Of a DNA stretch of 64,000 bases, positions 45,236-54,959 are shown piece by piece. Within the stretch, counting starts at the first letter, position 1, and every line of letters starts with the position of its first letter. A program made the position numbers and the translations under genes. The notes below the pieces were generated by a model that was not told the origin of the DNA, did no database searches, and worked only from the letters and a program-made list of their open reading frames with translations. The DNA comes from Pseudobacter ginsenosidimutans (GTDB taxonomy: Bacteria; Bacteroidota; Bacteroidia; Chitinophagales; Chitinophagaceae): the NCBI RefSeq assembly GCF_007970185.1, contig NZ_CP042431.1:372001-436000 (forward strand). Direction: 5' to 3'.

Positions 45236-45382
45236 ACACAACAAAGGGTTTAACTGTGATAATTGTTTTCAAGTTTCATAACCTGGACAGGTGTGGGTAC
45301 AGTTGCATAGAAATATTGAATATCAAATTATTAGTGGCTATTCCGGGATATTATTGCGAAAATAAAGATTCAAATTAACAAA

Positions 45383-45961
45383 TCATAGTGGAAACTCCAA
45401 TTTATTCACTTCGTTCATGGTGCGTTCAATGCCAATGTGGGCAACGTTTTCAATAATTTCAACGCACTTTTCGATCTTGCGTAGAACTACTGGAATTTCT
45501 TCTTTCCACCACTTCCCGAGTACGAATTCAGCTTGCATTCCTTTGGGATAATTATTACCGATTCCAAATCTCAATCTTGGATATTGATCGGTTCCCAATG
45601 CTGCCTGAATGCTTCTTAAACCATTATGACCTCCATCACTACCCGAAGGTCTGAGTCGAAGTTTCGACAATGGTAATGCAAGCTCATCGAGTATCACCAA
45701 TACGTTTGAGGTTGCGATCTTTTCTTTATCCAGCCAATATTTAACCGCCTTACCACTAAGGTTCATATAGGTGGTGGGCTTGATTATTATCAACTGTTTT
45801 CCACGATACTTAACTTCTGCAAGGTCTGCTAACCTGTCTGGCCGGAATGATGCGCCATGTTTGATTGCAAGTGCATCCGCCACTTCAAATCCAATATTGT
45901 GGCGGGTTCCTGCGTATTCTATGCCAATATTGCCTAAACCTACGATGAGGAATTTTGACAT
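45383..45961 (-). CDS. pth: Peptidyl-tRNA hydrolase
   Basis: 192 aa; frees tRNA from stalled peptidyl-tRNA. FLIVGLGNIG opens the protein, the catalytic His21 is in GTRHNIGFEV, Asn is in TYMNLSGKAV, and the block DELALPLSKLRLRPSGSDGGHNGLRSI is diagnostic. It is the third gene of a prs-rplY-pth group on the minus strand, separated from rplY by a terminator hairpin. Confidence 0.97.
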   Translation of the reverse strand: MSKFLIVGLGNIGIEYAGTRHNIGFEVADALAIKHGASFRPDRLADLAEVKYRGKQLIIIKPTTYMNLSGKAVKYWLDKEKIATSNVLVILDELALPLSKLRLRPSGSDGGHNGLRSIQAALGTDQYPRLRFGIGNNYPKGMQAEFVLGKWWKEEIPVVLRKIEKCVEIIENVAHIGIERTMNEVNKLEFPL

Positions 45962-46081
45962 ACCTGAATCTTTAAAATCTGCCCCTGTTACTGATGATGT
46001 GTAAAGGTTATGTGGGAACGACTAGTGGTTTCGAGAGCAGGATCAAAAGGATCTTTCAGTAACAGGAAATTCAACCGGAAA

Positions 46082-46114
46082 CAAAATAAAGCCCGGCATT
46101 GGTTTTCCGGGCTT
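46082..46114 (-). terminator. Intrinsic terminator after rplY
   Basis: 8-bp stem AAGCCCGG/CCGGGCTT (46089-46114, loop of 10) followed on the minus strand by TATTTTGT. It lies 31 nt past the rplY stop and so partly insulates pth. Confidence 0.75.
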
Positions 46115-46145
46115 GGATCAATATCTCAGTTCTTTCTTTTCTGGA

Positions 46146-46757
46146 TTACTTCTTGGCTGCAGGTTTAGCTGCGGCTGCGCCTTTGGCAGGAGCTGCTGCT
46201 TCTTCCTGTTTCAGTTGACGTGTCATCACCACAGAAGCGATAGGAATACGTGGAGAGTTCAGGATCTCGATATTATCGGCCTTCACGTCTTCTACACGGA
46301 TATTACCGTTCAGTTCCAGGTTGGTCAGGTCTACTTCGATGTTCTCGCTCAGATGCTCGGGAGCAGCCTTCACTTTGAGTGATTTGATCTTTGTGATCAG
46401 TTTACCACCCGCTTTCACACCAGCAGAAGATCCTGTGAACTTGATAGGAATAGTGGCAACAACAGGTCGGCCAGCTACCAGTTCAAGGAAGTCGATATGG
46501 TTCAGCTCATCAGTAACCTTGTCGAATTGAATGTCTTTCAGGATAGTCCTGTAAGTCTTTCCATCCACTTTAATTTCTGCTACCTGAAATTCCGGAGTGT
46601 ACACCAGCGTTTTAAAAGCCAGCACGGGAGCTGAAAAACTAACTTCCTGTGCACCGCCATAAATTACACCAGGCACCAGGCCCTGAGAGCGAAGTTGGCG
46701 GGTGGCTTTTTTCCCGGTTTCGGTCCTCAGTTGTCCTTCGATTGTAATTGCTTTCAT
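46146..46757 (-). CDS. rplY: Large-subunit ribosomal protein L25 (Ctc form)
   Basis: 203 aa, the long two-domain form. The N-terminal 5S-rRNA-binding domain is about 1-95 (TETGKKATRQLRSQGLVPGVIYGG). The C-terminal TL5/CTC domain follows to about 180 (VEVDLTNLELNGNIRVEDV region). It ends with an Ala/Lys-rich tail (AAAAKPAAKK). It sits 40 nt after prs in the same direction, a frequent neighbour of pth. Confidence 0.96.
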   Translation of the reverse strand: MKAITIEGQLRTETGKKATRQLRSQGLVPGVIYGGAQEVSFSAPVLAFKTLVYTPEFQVAEIKVDGKTYRTILKDIQFDKVTDELNHIDFLELVAGRPVVATIPIKFTGSSAGVKAGGKLITKIKSLKVKAAPEHLSENIEVDLTNLELNGNIRVEDVKADNIEILNSPRIPIASVVMTRQLKQEEAAAPAKGAAAAKPAAKK

Positions 46758-46797
46758 TTTTTATGTTTGTTTAAATTGAACGCTTGGTTCTGTCAGG

Positions 46798-47748
46798 CTA
46801 TTTATTCCTCATCTGACTATGGATGAAGAGGCCTGTGATACTTCTGTTCTCATATGCATTGCGGATGGCCACTGCAAAAAGCTCGGCTACGCTCAGCACT
46901 TTGATCTTTTGGATCTTCTGCTTCAGGGGGATGGTATCGCAAACCACCAGCTCATCCAGCACACTGTTCTCGATATTGGAGTAGGCATTGCCACTCAATA
47001 CGGGGTGTGTACACAAGGCCCTTACACTTCTTGCTCCCTTTTCCATCAGCAGTCCTGCTGATTTAGCAAGGGTGCCGCCTGTATCGCAGATATCATCAAT
47101 AAGAACTACATCCCTGTCTGTAACATCACCTATCACTACCATGCTGGCGATCTCATTGGCACGTTTACGGTGCTTATCGCAGATCACCATATCTGCATTG
47201 AAGTAGGTGGCAATTTCACGGATCCTGTTGGCGCTGCCTACGTCAGGGGCCGCAAAGGTAAGATTTTCCAGTTGAAGTTGCTGTATGTAGGGAATAAATA
47301 TCGCGGAACTGTCCAGGTGGTCCACAGGGATGTCGAAATAGCCCTGAATCTGGGGAGCGTGGAGGTCCATCGTGATCACCCTGTCCGCCCCTGCTGCCAC
47401 TAACATATTGGCAATCAATTTAGAACCGATCGCCACACGAGGCTTATCCTTCCTGTCCTGACGGGCATATCCATAATAAGGCATCACCACCACTACTTTG
47501 TAGGCGGAAGCCCTTCTGGCTGCATCGATCATCAGGAGCAGTTCAAGAATGTTCTCGGCGGGGGCGAAAGTGGATTGAACCAGGAAAACCATATCTCCAC
47601 GGATACTTTCCTGGAAAACTGGCTGAATTTCACCATCACTGAATTTAGAGATCGTGATTTTGCCCAGCGTGGTGCCATATTGCTGCGCTATTTTTTCGGC
47701 GAGGTACTGCGACCCGGTGCCTGAAAAGATCTTGACAGTTGTTTCCAT
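46798..47748 (-). CDS. prs: Ribose-phosphate pyrophosphokinase
   Basis: 316 aa; makes PRPP from ribose 5-phosphate and ATP. Family motifs are KISKFSDGEIQP, MPYYGYARQDRKDKPR and DLHAPQIQGYFDIPVD, with the PRPP loop VVLIDDICDTGGTL. Length is standard. It is the first gene of prs-rplY-pth. Confidence 0.97.
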   Translation of the reverse strand: METTVKIFSGTGSQYLAEKIAQQYGTTLGKITISKFSDGEIQPVFQESIRGDMVFLVQSTFAPAENILELLLMIDAARRASAYKVVVVMPYYGYARQDRKDKPRVAIGSKLIANMLVAAGADRVITMDLHAPQIQGYFDIPVDHLDSSAIFIPYIQQLQLENLTFAAPDVGSANRIREIATYFNADMVICDKHRKRANEIASMVVIGDVTDRDVVLIDDICDTGGTLAKSAGLLMEKGARSVRALCTHPVLSGNAYSNIENSVLDELVVCDTIPLKQKIQKIKVLSVAELFAVAIRNAYENRSITGLFIHSQMRNK

Positions 47749-47883
47749 ACCGCATTAAAAATGTGCGGCGAAGATAAAGCTAAGGTTGGGATTAGGGGTT
47801 ATTCAGGGCAATAATAATTTTTCACCCCTGAACAAGAGAATAGGGTACGGATCAGCAGCAGGGCGCCGCTAAAAAGAATATAG

Positions 47884-47913
47884 AAAAAAAGAGCCGGCCG
47901 TGTTTCAGACCGG
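47884..47913 (-). terminator. Intrinsic terminator below a small ORF
   Basis: Minus-strand 6-bp stem CCGGTC/GGCCGG (one G-U pair) at 47894-47913, followed by CTC and a T7 run (47884-47890). It lies 11 nt past the small ORF and supports transcription of that strand. Confidence 0.55.
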
Positions 47914-47923
47914 TTATTGATTA

Positions 47924-48133
47924 TTACTGATTGGTAACGGTAAGCAATACCTGACGCCCGCCGGATCTTTCAACGGTAGTTTTCTTTTCTGCCATAGACT
48001 TTTTAGGATTGGCAGCATGAAAAATGGCAGAACAGATAAAGATGGAGAAGAAGAGCGCAACGAAATACATGCCTGCGCAAAATAAGAACGGTTGATAGCC
48101 ACCGATGGCAGAGAGTGTAGTTTTTCGCTTCAT
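47924..48133 (-). CDS. Small hypothetical membrane protein
   Basis: 69 aa, no recognised family. A basic start (MKRKTTLS) is followed by one hydrophobic segment at about 14-41 (FLFCAGMYFVALFFSIFICSAIFHAA) and a charged, polar tail (KKSMAEKKTTVERSGG). The predicted topology is one membrane helix. A terminator 11 nt downstream and an ATG preceded by a purine-rich stretch favour a real gene. It is divergent from radC. A second frame (47914-48102) overlaps it but lacks this profile. Confidence 0.5.
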   Translation of the reverse strand: MKRKTTLSAIGGYQPFLFCAGMYFVALFFSIFICSAIFHAANPKKSMAEKKTTVERSGGRQVLLTVTNQ

Positions 48134-48262
48134 GGATAAAAGATTTTAAGGGCTTCTGAAAAAGTATTGGATTTTCTACTGAAATATAAACGCGGGAATG
48201 GGACAATTAGTATTTCCGCTGTTTATATTAATTGGGGTAAAATTAACAACCCGCGGTGAAGT

Positions 48263-48976
48263 ATGCAAGCGAAAAAATACGCAAAGAGGAAGAAAATTTA
48301 TGGGATCCAAAAATGGGCCATGGAAGAGCGGCCCAGGGAAAAACTACTTAGTAAAAGCCCGCATCATCTTTCCAATGCAGAATTGCTGGCCCTGATCCTG
48401 AACAGTGGGGCTTCTCAAAAAACTTCTGTCGATCTGGCAACCGAGATCCTGAAATTGACGGAGAACAATCTCGCAGCATTGCAGCGAATAACCGTTCAGC
48501 AACTCATGGCCATCAAGGGCGTGGGACCTGCCAAGGCCGCGAAAGTGGCCGCCAGCCTTGAATTGGCGAGACGCATGCAGGCAGCCTTACCCGATCGGTT
48601 AGCCGAAGTGGATGGCATCAAGGATGCCGCGTATTATTTACAGAAACGCTTCAGCTATTATTCCCATGAAATATTCGGGGTAATGTTCCTGAACAATGCC
48701 AATAAAGTGAAAGCGTTCTCCGTGATCAGTGAAGGGGGCATCACCGGTACTACCGTAGATGTACGATTGATCCTGAAAAAAGCGCTGGAAACAGAAGCTA
48801 CCAAACTGATACTGGGGCATAATCATCCTTCCGGCAATATGCAACCGAGCAAGGCAGACGAGGAACTGACCGCCAGGATCAGGAATGCCGCTAATCAATT
48901 AGACATTGAAGTGCTGGACCACCTGATCATCACCCAACAGGGTTATTTCAGTTTTGCCAATGAAGGAATGATATAG
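48263..48976 (+). CDS. radC: RadC-family JAB-domain protein
   Basis: 237 aa. The N-terminal helix-hairpin-helix region has PREKLLSKSPHHLSNAELLALIL and IKGVGPAKAAKVAASLELARR. The JAB/MPN metalloprotease-like domain follows, with the zinc motif GHNHPSGNMQPSKAD. RadC was once linked to DNA repair, but its activity is unsettled. It ends 3 nt before the stop of the convergent DUF3467 gene, so the two messages must overlap at their 3' ends. Confidence 0.94.
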   Translation: MQAKKYAKRKKIYGIQKWAMEERPREKLLSKSPHHLSNAELLALILNSGASQKTSVDLATEILKLTENNLAALQRITVQQLMAIKGVGPAKAAKVAASLELARRMQAALPDRLAEVDGIKDAAYYLQKRFSYYSHEIFGVMFLNNANKVKAFSVISEGGITGTTVDVRLILKKALETEATKLILGHNHPSGNMQPSKADEELTARIRNAANQLDIEVLDHLIITQQGYFSFANEGMI

Positions 48977-48979
48977 GTA

Positions 48980-49294
48980 TTAAGCCTGAGCAGTAGGGCC
49001 GCCGAAGTTCATGGGAAGCTGGGTTTCCTCCAGGTCCTGGATCTTGCCATTGATGCTTTCAAATCGGCTGATGTTCTCCGTTAGGGCCTTCATAAAACGC
49101 TTGGCATGCTGGGGTGTGAGGATCACCCTGCTCTTGACCTTGCTTTTGGGAGTTCCGGGCATCACATTCACGAAGTCCACTACAAACTCTGCATGAGAAT
49201 GTGTAATGATAACGAGGTTGGCATATTGACCTTCAGCTATCTCTTCCGAGATCTCGATATTCAACTGATTGTTTTGTTCCTGCTGTTCTTGCAT
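48980..49294 (-). CDS. DUF3467 family protein
   Basis: 104 aa. The conserved core is EGQYANLVIITHSHAEFVVDFVNVMPG followed by KSRVILTPQHAKRFMKAL, typical of DUF3467. There is no signal peptide or membrane segment, so it is cytoplasmic. The family has no known function. It is convergent with radC, with only 3 bp between. Confidence 0.88.
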   Translation of the reverse strand: MQEQQEQNNQLNIEISEEIAEGQYANLVIITHSHAEFVVDFVNVMPGTPKSKVKSRVILTPQHAKRFMKALTENISRFESINGKIQDLEETQLPMNFGGPTAQA

Positions 49295-49363
49295 AAGTGT
49301 AGTATTGCTGCGAAGATAACTATCAGGCTGTTTTGAATAAAAATTGGGGATATTTAAAATGAT

Positions 49364-49393
49364 GAGGGCGGCATCTCGTGGATGACCGCCCTC
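49364..49393 (-). terminator. Hairpin after the third SusCD operon
   Basis: Perfect 8-bp stem GAGGGCGG/CCGCCCTC with an inner CATC/GATG helix. On the minus strand it is followed by ATCATTTTAAAT, a weak U tract. It lies 19 nt past the DUF1735 gene. Confidence 0.6.
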
Positions 49394-49411
49394 AATTGTT
49401 GGTTGAAAGGA

Positions 49412-50278
49412 TTATTTAAGTGCAATCTTTTCCCGAACGATCCTCGGCCCCCCTGCTCCATTATAGGAATAATTGAGCGTAAAGGTCTTTGTTGCCGGAT
49501 CATATGTATTCGGACCCTGGTAATCGATATTGGGAGTAGCTCCGAATTTGGCAATGGAAACGGTATTGTCGGGATTGATGGTAAGGATCATCTGGTAGCC
49601 GCTGCCCCCCAAATCTCCCAGGTTAGCCTGCACTGAGTTGGGCTCTACAGTCACCAGTTCCTTATCTTCATCGATATCCCTTGTACCGGCAGTGGGGTGA
49701 ATGAATTTACCGGTAGCATGATACAGGCCATGGTATTTGTTCTTCACGCGCAATGCAATTACCTGTTTGCCGTAATTGCCACTGATTGGATAGTTGGGTG
49801 AAGTGGAAGCGATCTTCATCCCCAACGCAAACTTGCCTGTTTCAAGAAAAGCAGGATTAATGATCTTTCCACTGAGTTCAGCTTCCCTGCTACCTTTTGG
49901 AATAGTGATCTGCAAAGTCTGGAAATTGTAATTATTGGCAGGAAGCGGTGAAAGCTGTGTCAGTGTTGGGTTCCGTTCATTATACTCAGTGATCACCGCA
50001 GGATCCACCACCAGCGTTACCTGGATATCTTCAGTAGCTGGCTGCTCTGATGCCAGGTTCACTGTTACCATCTTGAAAGAAGTGTCTCCAGTGCTGAAAT
50101 TGAGCACCTGTCCATAAGCCCCGATGATGGGTCCCATCACTTCAATTACTTTACTGTTCTTATCGATCACAACATTGGCCATGTGATCATCATAAGCCTC
50201 GTCTTTCAGGCAACCTGTTCCGGCAACTATCAATAATCCGGCACAGGAGAAAGCAAGGAATTTATTTAGTGTGTTCAT
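49412..50278 (-). CDS. DUF1735-domain surface lipoprotein
   Basis: 288 aa. The lipobox is VAGTGC (Cys23). Residues about 35-170 form a DUF1735-type beta domain (NVVIDKNSKVIEVMG and TLQITIPKGSREAELSGKIINP); the second half is another beta domain (YHGLYHATGKFIHP to the end). Such proteins are often encoded after SusCD and are thought to help bind ligand at the surface. It is the third gene of the operon, 22 nt after SusD. Confidence 0.82.
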   Translation of the reverse strand: MNTLNKFLAFSCAGLLIVAGTGCLKDEAYDDHMANVVIDKNSKVIEVMGPIIGAYGQVLNFSTGDTSFKMVTVNLASEQPATEDIQVTLVVDPAVITEYNERNPTLTQLSPLPANNYNFQTLQITIPKGSREAELSGKIINPAFLETGKFALGMKIASTSPNYPISGNYGKQVIALRVKNKYHGLYHATGKFIHPTAGTRDIDEDKELVTVEPNSVQANLGDLGGSGYQMILTINPDNTVSIAKFGATPNIDYQGPNTYDPATKTFTLNYSYNGAGGPRIVREKIALK

Positions 50279-50300
50279 ATCAGTAAGATTTTAGCGTTGT

Positions 50301-51794
50301 TTATTTATCCCAGAACACTGGTGTCATGGGTGTAATATTTCCCTGTGCCTGAACATTGGCGCTGTTCACGGCATATTCCGCAGAAGGATAGATCAGCCGC
50401 AATGGAATCACCCTGGATCCTCTTGCAGCGTTCACAGAGAGCGGAACATTGGCAGGTACGCCCAATCTCCTGTAATCGTTCCATGCTTCCAGCGGATTGA
50501 TGCCGATCAGGGCAATATATTTTTGTCTGACGATGAATCTCACTTTTGAATCCACTGTAGCGCCAGCATTGGCCCAGTCGGCGCCTTCTGTTTCAAGGAA
50601 GGTGGCAGCTTCGTCATCCGCATCTTCCACACCTAACCAGTAGAAAGATTCATACACAGCATCTTCATAAGCTTCCTGTGCATCACCTGCCAGCCATCCC
50701 CTTGCCACTGCTTCAGCGCGCAGGAAAAGACTTTCAACAGAAGTGATGATCCATTGGTCCTGGTCAAATCCTTTCACCAGTCCTTCTCCGATATTTGAAG
50801 TACGGTCTCCATTGAAATTCACATCCGGGTCTCTTCCATATACGTTACCCACATAAGGCACTGAAGGGTTCAATGGTGAAGGTGCAGGTTTGAAGAAGTA
50901 TCCCAGCCTTGGATCTGCGCCATTTCTCAGCACATCAATGATATAAGCATTGGCACGGAAATATTCGTTGGCCTGGTTACCGGAAGGTGTAAGTCCATAA
51001 GCGCCATAAAAAGGGCTTTGCTTATTGTTATCATTTAAATATCCCGGATTCACAGAAGCGCTTTCATCGAAACTCAACACACCGCCTTTGGCTTCGATCT
51101 TGGCCAGCTCAGCTGTTGGGTTGGGGTTGTTGAGGCTGTTGCGGATCAGCAGGCGCAATTTGATGGTATTGGCAAACTTCTCCCATAATGTATGTTCACC
51201 ATGAAACACGATATCTACTTTTTCATCAACAGCAGTAGGAGAAGCTGCTTCCATCAGACTGATGGCAGTGTCCAGCTTAGCCTGAAGTGAAGCATATATA
51301 TCTTCACCTTTATCATAAGCCGGCGTAGGGAATTCAAGTGCCTTGAAAGTTTGAGAGTACGGAACATTTCCATACAGGTCTACCAGGTTCTGGAAGAGGT
51401 GTGCTTTGGCGATCATCGCCATGGCGCGCATATAGGTCTGGCCTTTTTCACTGGCCTTCCTTTCTGCTACATCCAGGTCGAAAAGCACGTTATAAATGTT
51501 GGCCCATTTCGTTTCCTGGAAAGAGCTGGTGATATTATAGGTAGACTCTTCCGTATTCGGGTTATAGGATCCTGACGGTGACCAGTAACCCATCCAGTTG
51601 GCGAGCCAGCCATAAGCCAGTGCAGTTTGTGCTCCTGTACCGCTCAAAGCATTTGGGATGATCAGGTCTGCAGTGATATTGGATTCGGTCACCGCATTGG
51701 GATTCTTGTTGATGTCCAGTTGTTTCTTACATCCCGCCAAACCCGCTGAGAGCAAAGCAACAGGCAGTATTATTTTATAAATAGAATGTTTCAT
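50301..51794 (-). CDS. SusD/RagB-type lipoprotein (SusD-like 2 group)
   Basis: 497 aa. Lipobox LLSAGLAGC (Cys22), then KKQLDINKNPNAVTESN, the usual opening of the SusD-like 2 group. Late blocks are SVESLFLRAEAVARGWL, QKYIALIGINPLEAWNDYRRLG and PLRLIYPSAEYAVNSANV. It lies 12 nt downstream of its SusC. With the DUF1735 protein it forms a surface complex for an unidentified ligand. Confidence 0.9.
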   Translation of the reverse strand: MKHSIYKIILPVALLSAGLAGCKKQLDINKNPNAVTESNITADLIIPNALSGTGAQTALAYGWLANWMGYWSPSGSYNPNTEESTYNITSSFQETKWANIYNVLFDLDVAERKASEKGQTYMRAMAMIAKAHLFQNLVDLYGNVPYSQTFKALEFPTPAYDKGEDIYASLQAKLDTAISLMEAASPTAVDEKVDIVFHGEHTLWEKFANTIKLRLLIRNSLNNPNPTAELAKIEAKGGVLSFDESASVNPGYLNDNNKQSPFYGAYGLTPSGNQANEYFRANAYIIDVLRNGADPRLGYFFKPAPSPLNPSVPYVGNVYGRDPDVNFNGDRTSNIGEGLVKGFDQDQWIITSVESLFLRAEAVARGWLAGDAQEAYEDAVYESFYWLGVEDADDEAATFLETEGADWANAGATVDSKVRFIVRQKYIALIGINPLEAWNDYRRLGVPANVPLSVNAARGSRVIPLRLIYPSAEYAVNSANVQAQGNITPMTPVFWDK

Positions 51795-51806
51795 TGTAAT
51801 TATAAT

Positions 51807-54800
51807 TTAGAAGGTCAGCGTAATGTATCCTCCAAAAGTTCTGGCAGGTGGCGTAGAGAACACGTTGTTCAAACCGAAAGTGTTACCCGCAGCAGTATAG
51901 TTGAACTCAGGGTCAGTCCACTGGTTGGATGATGGTATGAATGCAAACAGGTTACGTCCGGTAAAACCAACTACAGCTTTTTTGATCACCTGTCCTTCTC
52001 CCACAAACTTGAAAGGAAGTGAGTAAGAGATGGCTATTTCGCGCAGTTTCCAATAGGCAGCGCTGGAGAAATAGTTGGTGCCAATTGAAGTGTTGGTGGC
52101 ACCCACAGCCCAGAAGCTGCGGTTACCGCTGGATGTAGTTACGGTTTGATTTTCTACCATCTTGCCGGTACCATCGTCATACACTGAATTAGGGAATACG
52201 AAACGTTGACGGCCGAATTGTGCACTGCGTTGGGAGATACCGGTGAAGTCCATGTCGGAACCGATACCATGATAAGCGTAGTGACCTCCTTTATAATCCC
52301 AGGTCATGGAGATGGTAAGTCCTTTCCAGGAGAAACTCGGATTGAAACCGAGTGTCCACAGCGGCATCGATCTTCCACGAACTACCAGACTGTCTTCCAG
52401 GCTTGGGTCCCCGGTGATCCTGTCTACAATTACACGGCCCTGTTCATCACGCACATAGTCGCTGAGTTTGAACACGAATGCAGGTTTGCCCACAATAGCA
52501 TAGTTGAAGGCATCTGGAGAGCTGGCAGCGATCTGCGTGAAAAAGTTGGTGCCTCCGATAGAAAGCTCATTGATACCGGGAAAGAGAGATATAATTTTAT
52601 TGTCGTTATACGTAGCATTGAATCCGAAATTGAGTCTTCCGGATCCGATCTTCACTAGCGGTGTAAGATTAAGATCGATCTCAACTCCATAGTTTTTGAA
52701 GTCGGCAGTATTGGTCCTGTATAAAGTAGGTCCGGCAGCTGCAGATTGCTGTACATCCAGGATCTGGTCTGTATTTTTCTGCGTGTAATAAGTTACATCC
52801 ACATTGAACCTGTTCTTCATGAATCCGAGCTCGATACCTATTTCTTTTGAATTTACTTTTTCGGGCTGGATCAGCGGATTGGTAACGAAATTATCTGCAC
52901 CGAATCCGCCAAGGTTACCGAATGGGAATCCCCCTGACTGGCTGAATGTGGGTTCCAGCGCATATGTAAGGAGGTTCACGTTCGCTGATTTGGACCATGA
53001 TCCGCGGAGTTTGGCGTAAGAAAGGATCTTGCTTTCTCCGAGAGCAGGTATCGCATCGGTGAGTAAGAGTGAGGCACTGACTGCAGGATAGAAGTAGGAA
53101 TTGTTATCGATGTTGAGGCGGCTGTCCCAATCATTGGCTGCGGAGAATTCCAGATTGGCCCATCCCTTATAGTTCAGACTTGCCTGACCAAATAGGGAAA
53201 CCAGCCTGTTCTTTGTATTGCTCTCAAAACCTACCGCCTCACCTGATCTGTTGCTCAGGTTATAGAGATAAGGAACCACCAGGTTATTACCCGTGGTGGT
53301 CATATTCTTGGTGCGGTTCTCGCGATACCGTCCACCAACGATATAATTCAAAGTGAAATCAGCTGGTAATTCTTTTCTGCCATTGAGGAAGAACTCATGT
53401 GTGATACGGCTGGCGAAATCACTTCCATCAGCCATACTGCCTGGCGCAGCATCAAATTGCTGACCACGATGATCCTGTGCAAACTGTGTTGTTTCGATGG
53501 GCTGGTTCTCGTTCTTGAAAGTGCCATAAGAAAAAGATGTACCCACACGGTAAGTGGCCTGCAGCCATTCAAAGAAATTGTAGTTGAGCTCCAGGGCGCC
53601 GAGCAGGTTATCGGTCCTTCCTTTGGAGCGATGTGCTTCAATAGCCCAGTATGGATTCACAAAATACTCATTGTAATAATTGGAGTATTGTGCATACTTG
53701 TTGTTCTTGATATCCTTGTAAGATGTGAGGGGCACATGCATCGGCGTATTGAGAACGGTGAAATATACGCTACCATTGTAACTGCTGGCGAAGCGGCCTG
53801 CATAGGCTGCATTATTCACCACATTGTAATTGCTCTGAACATAGTTGAGGTTGAGGGTTGCCTTGAGCTTTCCGTATTCCCTGCTGGTGTTGATACGCAG
53901 AGAGTTCCTCTTGTTCTGGTCTTTCGGCATCAGACCTTTCAGATCTGCAAGCTGAGCGGACATGTAGAAGTCTTTTGCAGAGAAGGCCACATCGGTCTGT
54001 AGCGTAAGACCATTGTTCCAGAATTTTTTCTTTTCGTTTTTGAGCGGGCTGTAGCGTACTCTTTGTACGTCGCCGTCTTCCAGTTCAGGACCGAGATCCA
54101 CCATTTCGCCATTGAATTCCGGACCGAATTGCTGGTTCTCGATGGGGTCGTACAACGGACGTCCCAACGCATCTTCGGAAGTACCACCACCGAAGCGGGA
54201 TTGCATTTTGGGCAGGAAGCTTACCCTGGCAAGCTGAACAGACTGGCCTACCTGGAGATAAGGTTTGGAGGAACCTCTTTTGGTAGTTACCAGGATCACA
54301 CCGTTCACACCATCAGGACCATACAAGGCAGCGGCGGATGCGCCTTTGAGCACGTTCACATCCTCCACATCGTTCGGGTTCAGTACTGAGATGAAGCTGA
54401 GCGAAATGGGGATATTGTCCACCACCAGCAAGGGCTGGTTGTTACCCGTAAGGGAACGGAGACCGCGGAGATTGATCTTGGTTTCTTCAAACACACCGCT
54501 GTTCACCGTGGTGATGCTTAAGCCGGAAACCTTACCGGTAAGACCGTTCTGCAGATTAACGGTCTTTGCCTGGGTGATCTCACTGTTACGCACACGCGCA
54601 GTTGAGTATCCCAGCTCTTTGGCCTGACGGCGTACACCCAATGCCGTTACCACTACTTCCTGGAGATTGCCTGTTTTGGTGAGTGTAACAGAAAGAATGT
54701 CGCTGGAGCCGACAGTTACTTCGGTAGATTCGGTTCCCACCGCCGTGAAAACCAAAACATCCCCGGTAGCCGCTAAGATTCTGAAATTTCCGTTGACGTC

Positions 54801-54959
54801 TGAGGTGACGCCCTTTCCTGAAGATTTGAGAGTGACTGAAGTAAAAGGTACGGGTTCTCCCTGATTATCCCGGACCTGACCGGTTATATACCGGCTTTGG
54901 GCAGTTGCCGATACATATAATAGTACCAGCACTGCGAGCAGTGACAGAATTTTTCTCAT
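51807..54959 (-). CDS. SusC/RagA-type TonB-dependent transporter without STN domain
   Basis: 1050 aa from the ATG at 54959 (MRKILSLLAVLVLLYVSATAQ, a signal peptide). The open frame runs to 55196, but the extra 79 residues look like no signal or domain. After the signal comes the carboxypeptidase-regulatory-like fold directly (YITGQVRDNQGEPVPFTSV), then plug and barrel, ending GGYITLTF. No STN domain and no sigma/FecR genes are present, so it cannot use the switch of cassettes 1 and 2. Its start region is fully complementary to RNA unit A, and its promoter has a palindromic spacer. Operon: SusC-SusD-DUF1735. Confidence 0.92.
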   Translation of the reverse strand: MRKILSLLAVLVLLYVSATAQSRYITGQVRDNQGEPVPFTSVTLKSSGKGVTSDVNGNFRILAATGDVLVFTAVGTESTEVTVGSSDILSVTLTKTGNLQEVVVTALGVRRQAKELGYSTARVRNSEITQAKTVNLQNGLTGKVSGLSITTVNSGVFEETKINLRGLRSLTGNNQPLLVVDNIPISLSFISVLNPNDVEDVNVLKGASAAALYGPDGVNGVILVTTKRGSSKPYLQVGQSVQLARVSFLPKMQSRFGGGTSEDALGRPLYDPIENQQFGPEFNGEMVDLGPELEDGDVQRVRYSPLKNEKKKFWNNGLTLQTDVAFSAKDFYMSAQLADLKGLMPKDQNKRNSLRINTSREYGKLKATLNLNYVQSNYNVVNNAAYAGRFASSYNGSVYFTVLNTPMHVPLTSYKDIKNNKYAQYSNYYNEYFVNPYWAIEAHRSKGRTDNLLGALELNYNFFEWLQATYRVGTSFSYGTFKNENQPIETTQFAQDHRGQQFDAAPGSMADGSDFASRITHEFFLNGRKELPADFTLNYIVGGRYRENRTKNMTTTGNNLVVPYLYNLSNRSGEAVGFESNTKNRLVSLFGQASLNYKGWANLEFSAANDWDSRLNIDNNSYFYPAVSASLLLTDAIPALGESKILSYAKLRGSWSKSANVNLLTYALEPTFSQSGGFPFGNLGGFGADNFVTNPLIQPEKVNSKEIGIELGFMKNRFNVDVTYYTQKNTDQILDVQQSAAAGPTLYRTNTADFKNYGVEIDLNLTPLVKIGSGRLNFGFNATYNDNKIISLFPGINELSIGGTNFFTQIAASSPDAFNYAIVGKPAFVFKLSDYVRDEQGRVIVDRITGDPSLEDSLVVRGRSMPLWTLGFNPSFSWKGLTISMTWDYKGGHYAYHGIGSDMDFTGISQRSAQFGRQRFVFPNSVYDDGTGKMVENQTVTTSSGNRSFWAVGATNTSIGTNYFSSAAYWKLREIAISYSLPFKFVGEGQVIKKAVVGFTGRNLFAFIPSSNQWTDPEFNYTAAGNTFGLNNVFSTPPARTFGGYITLTF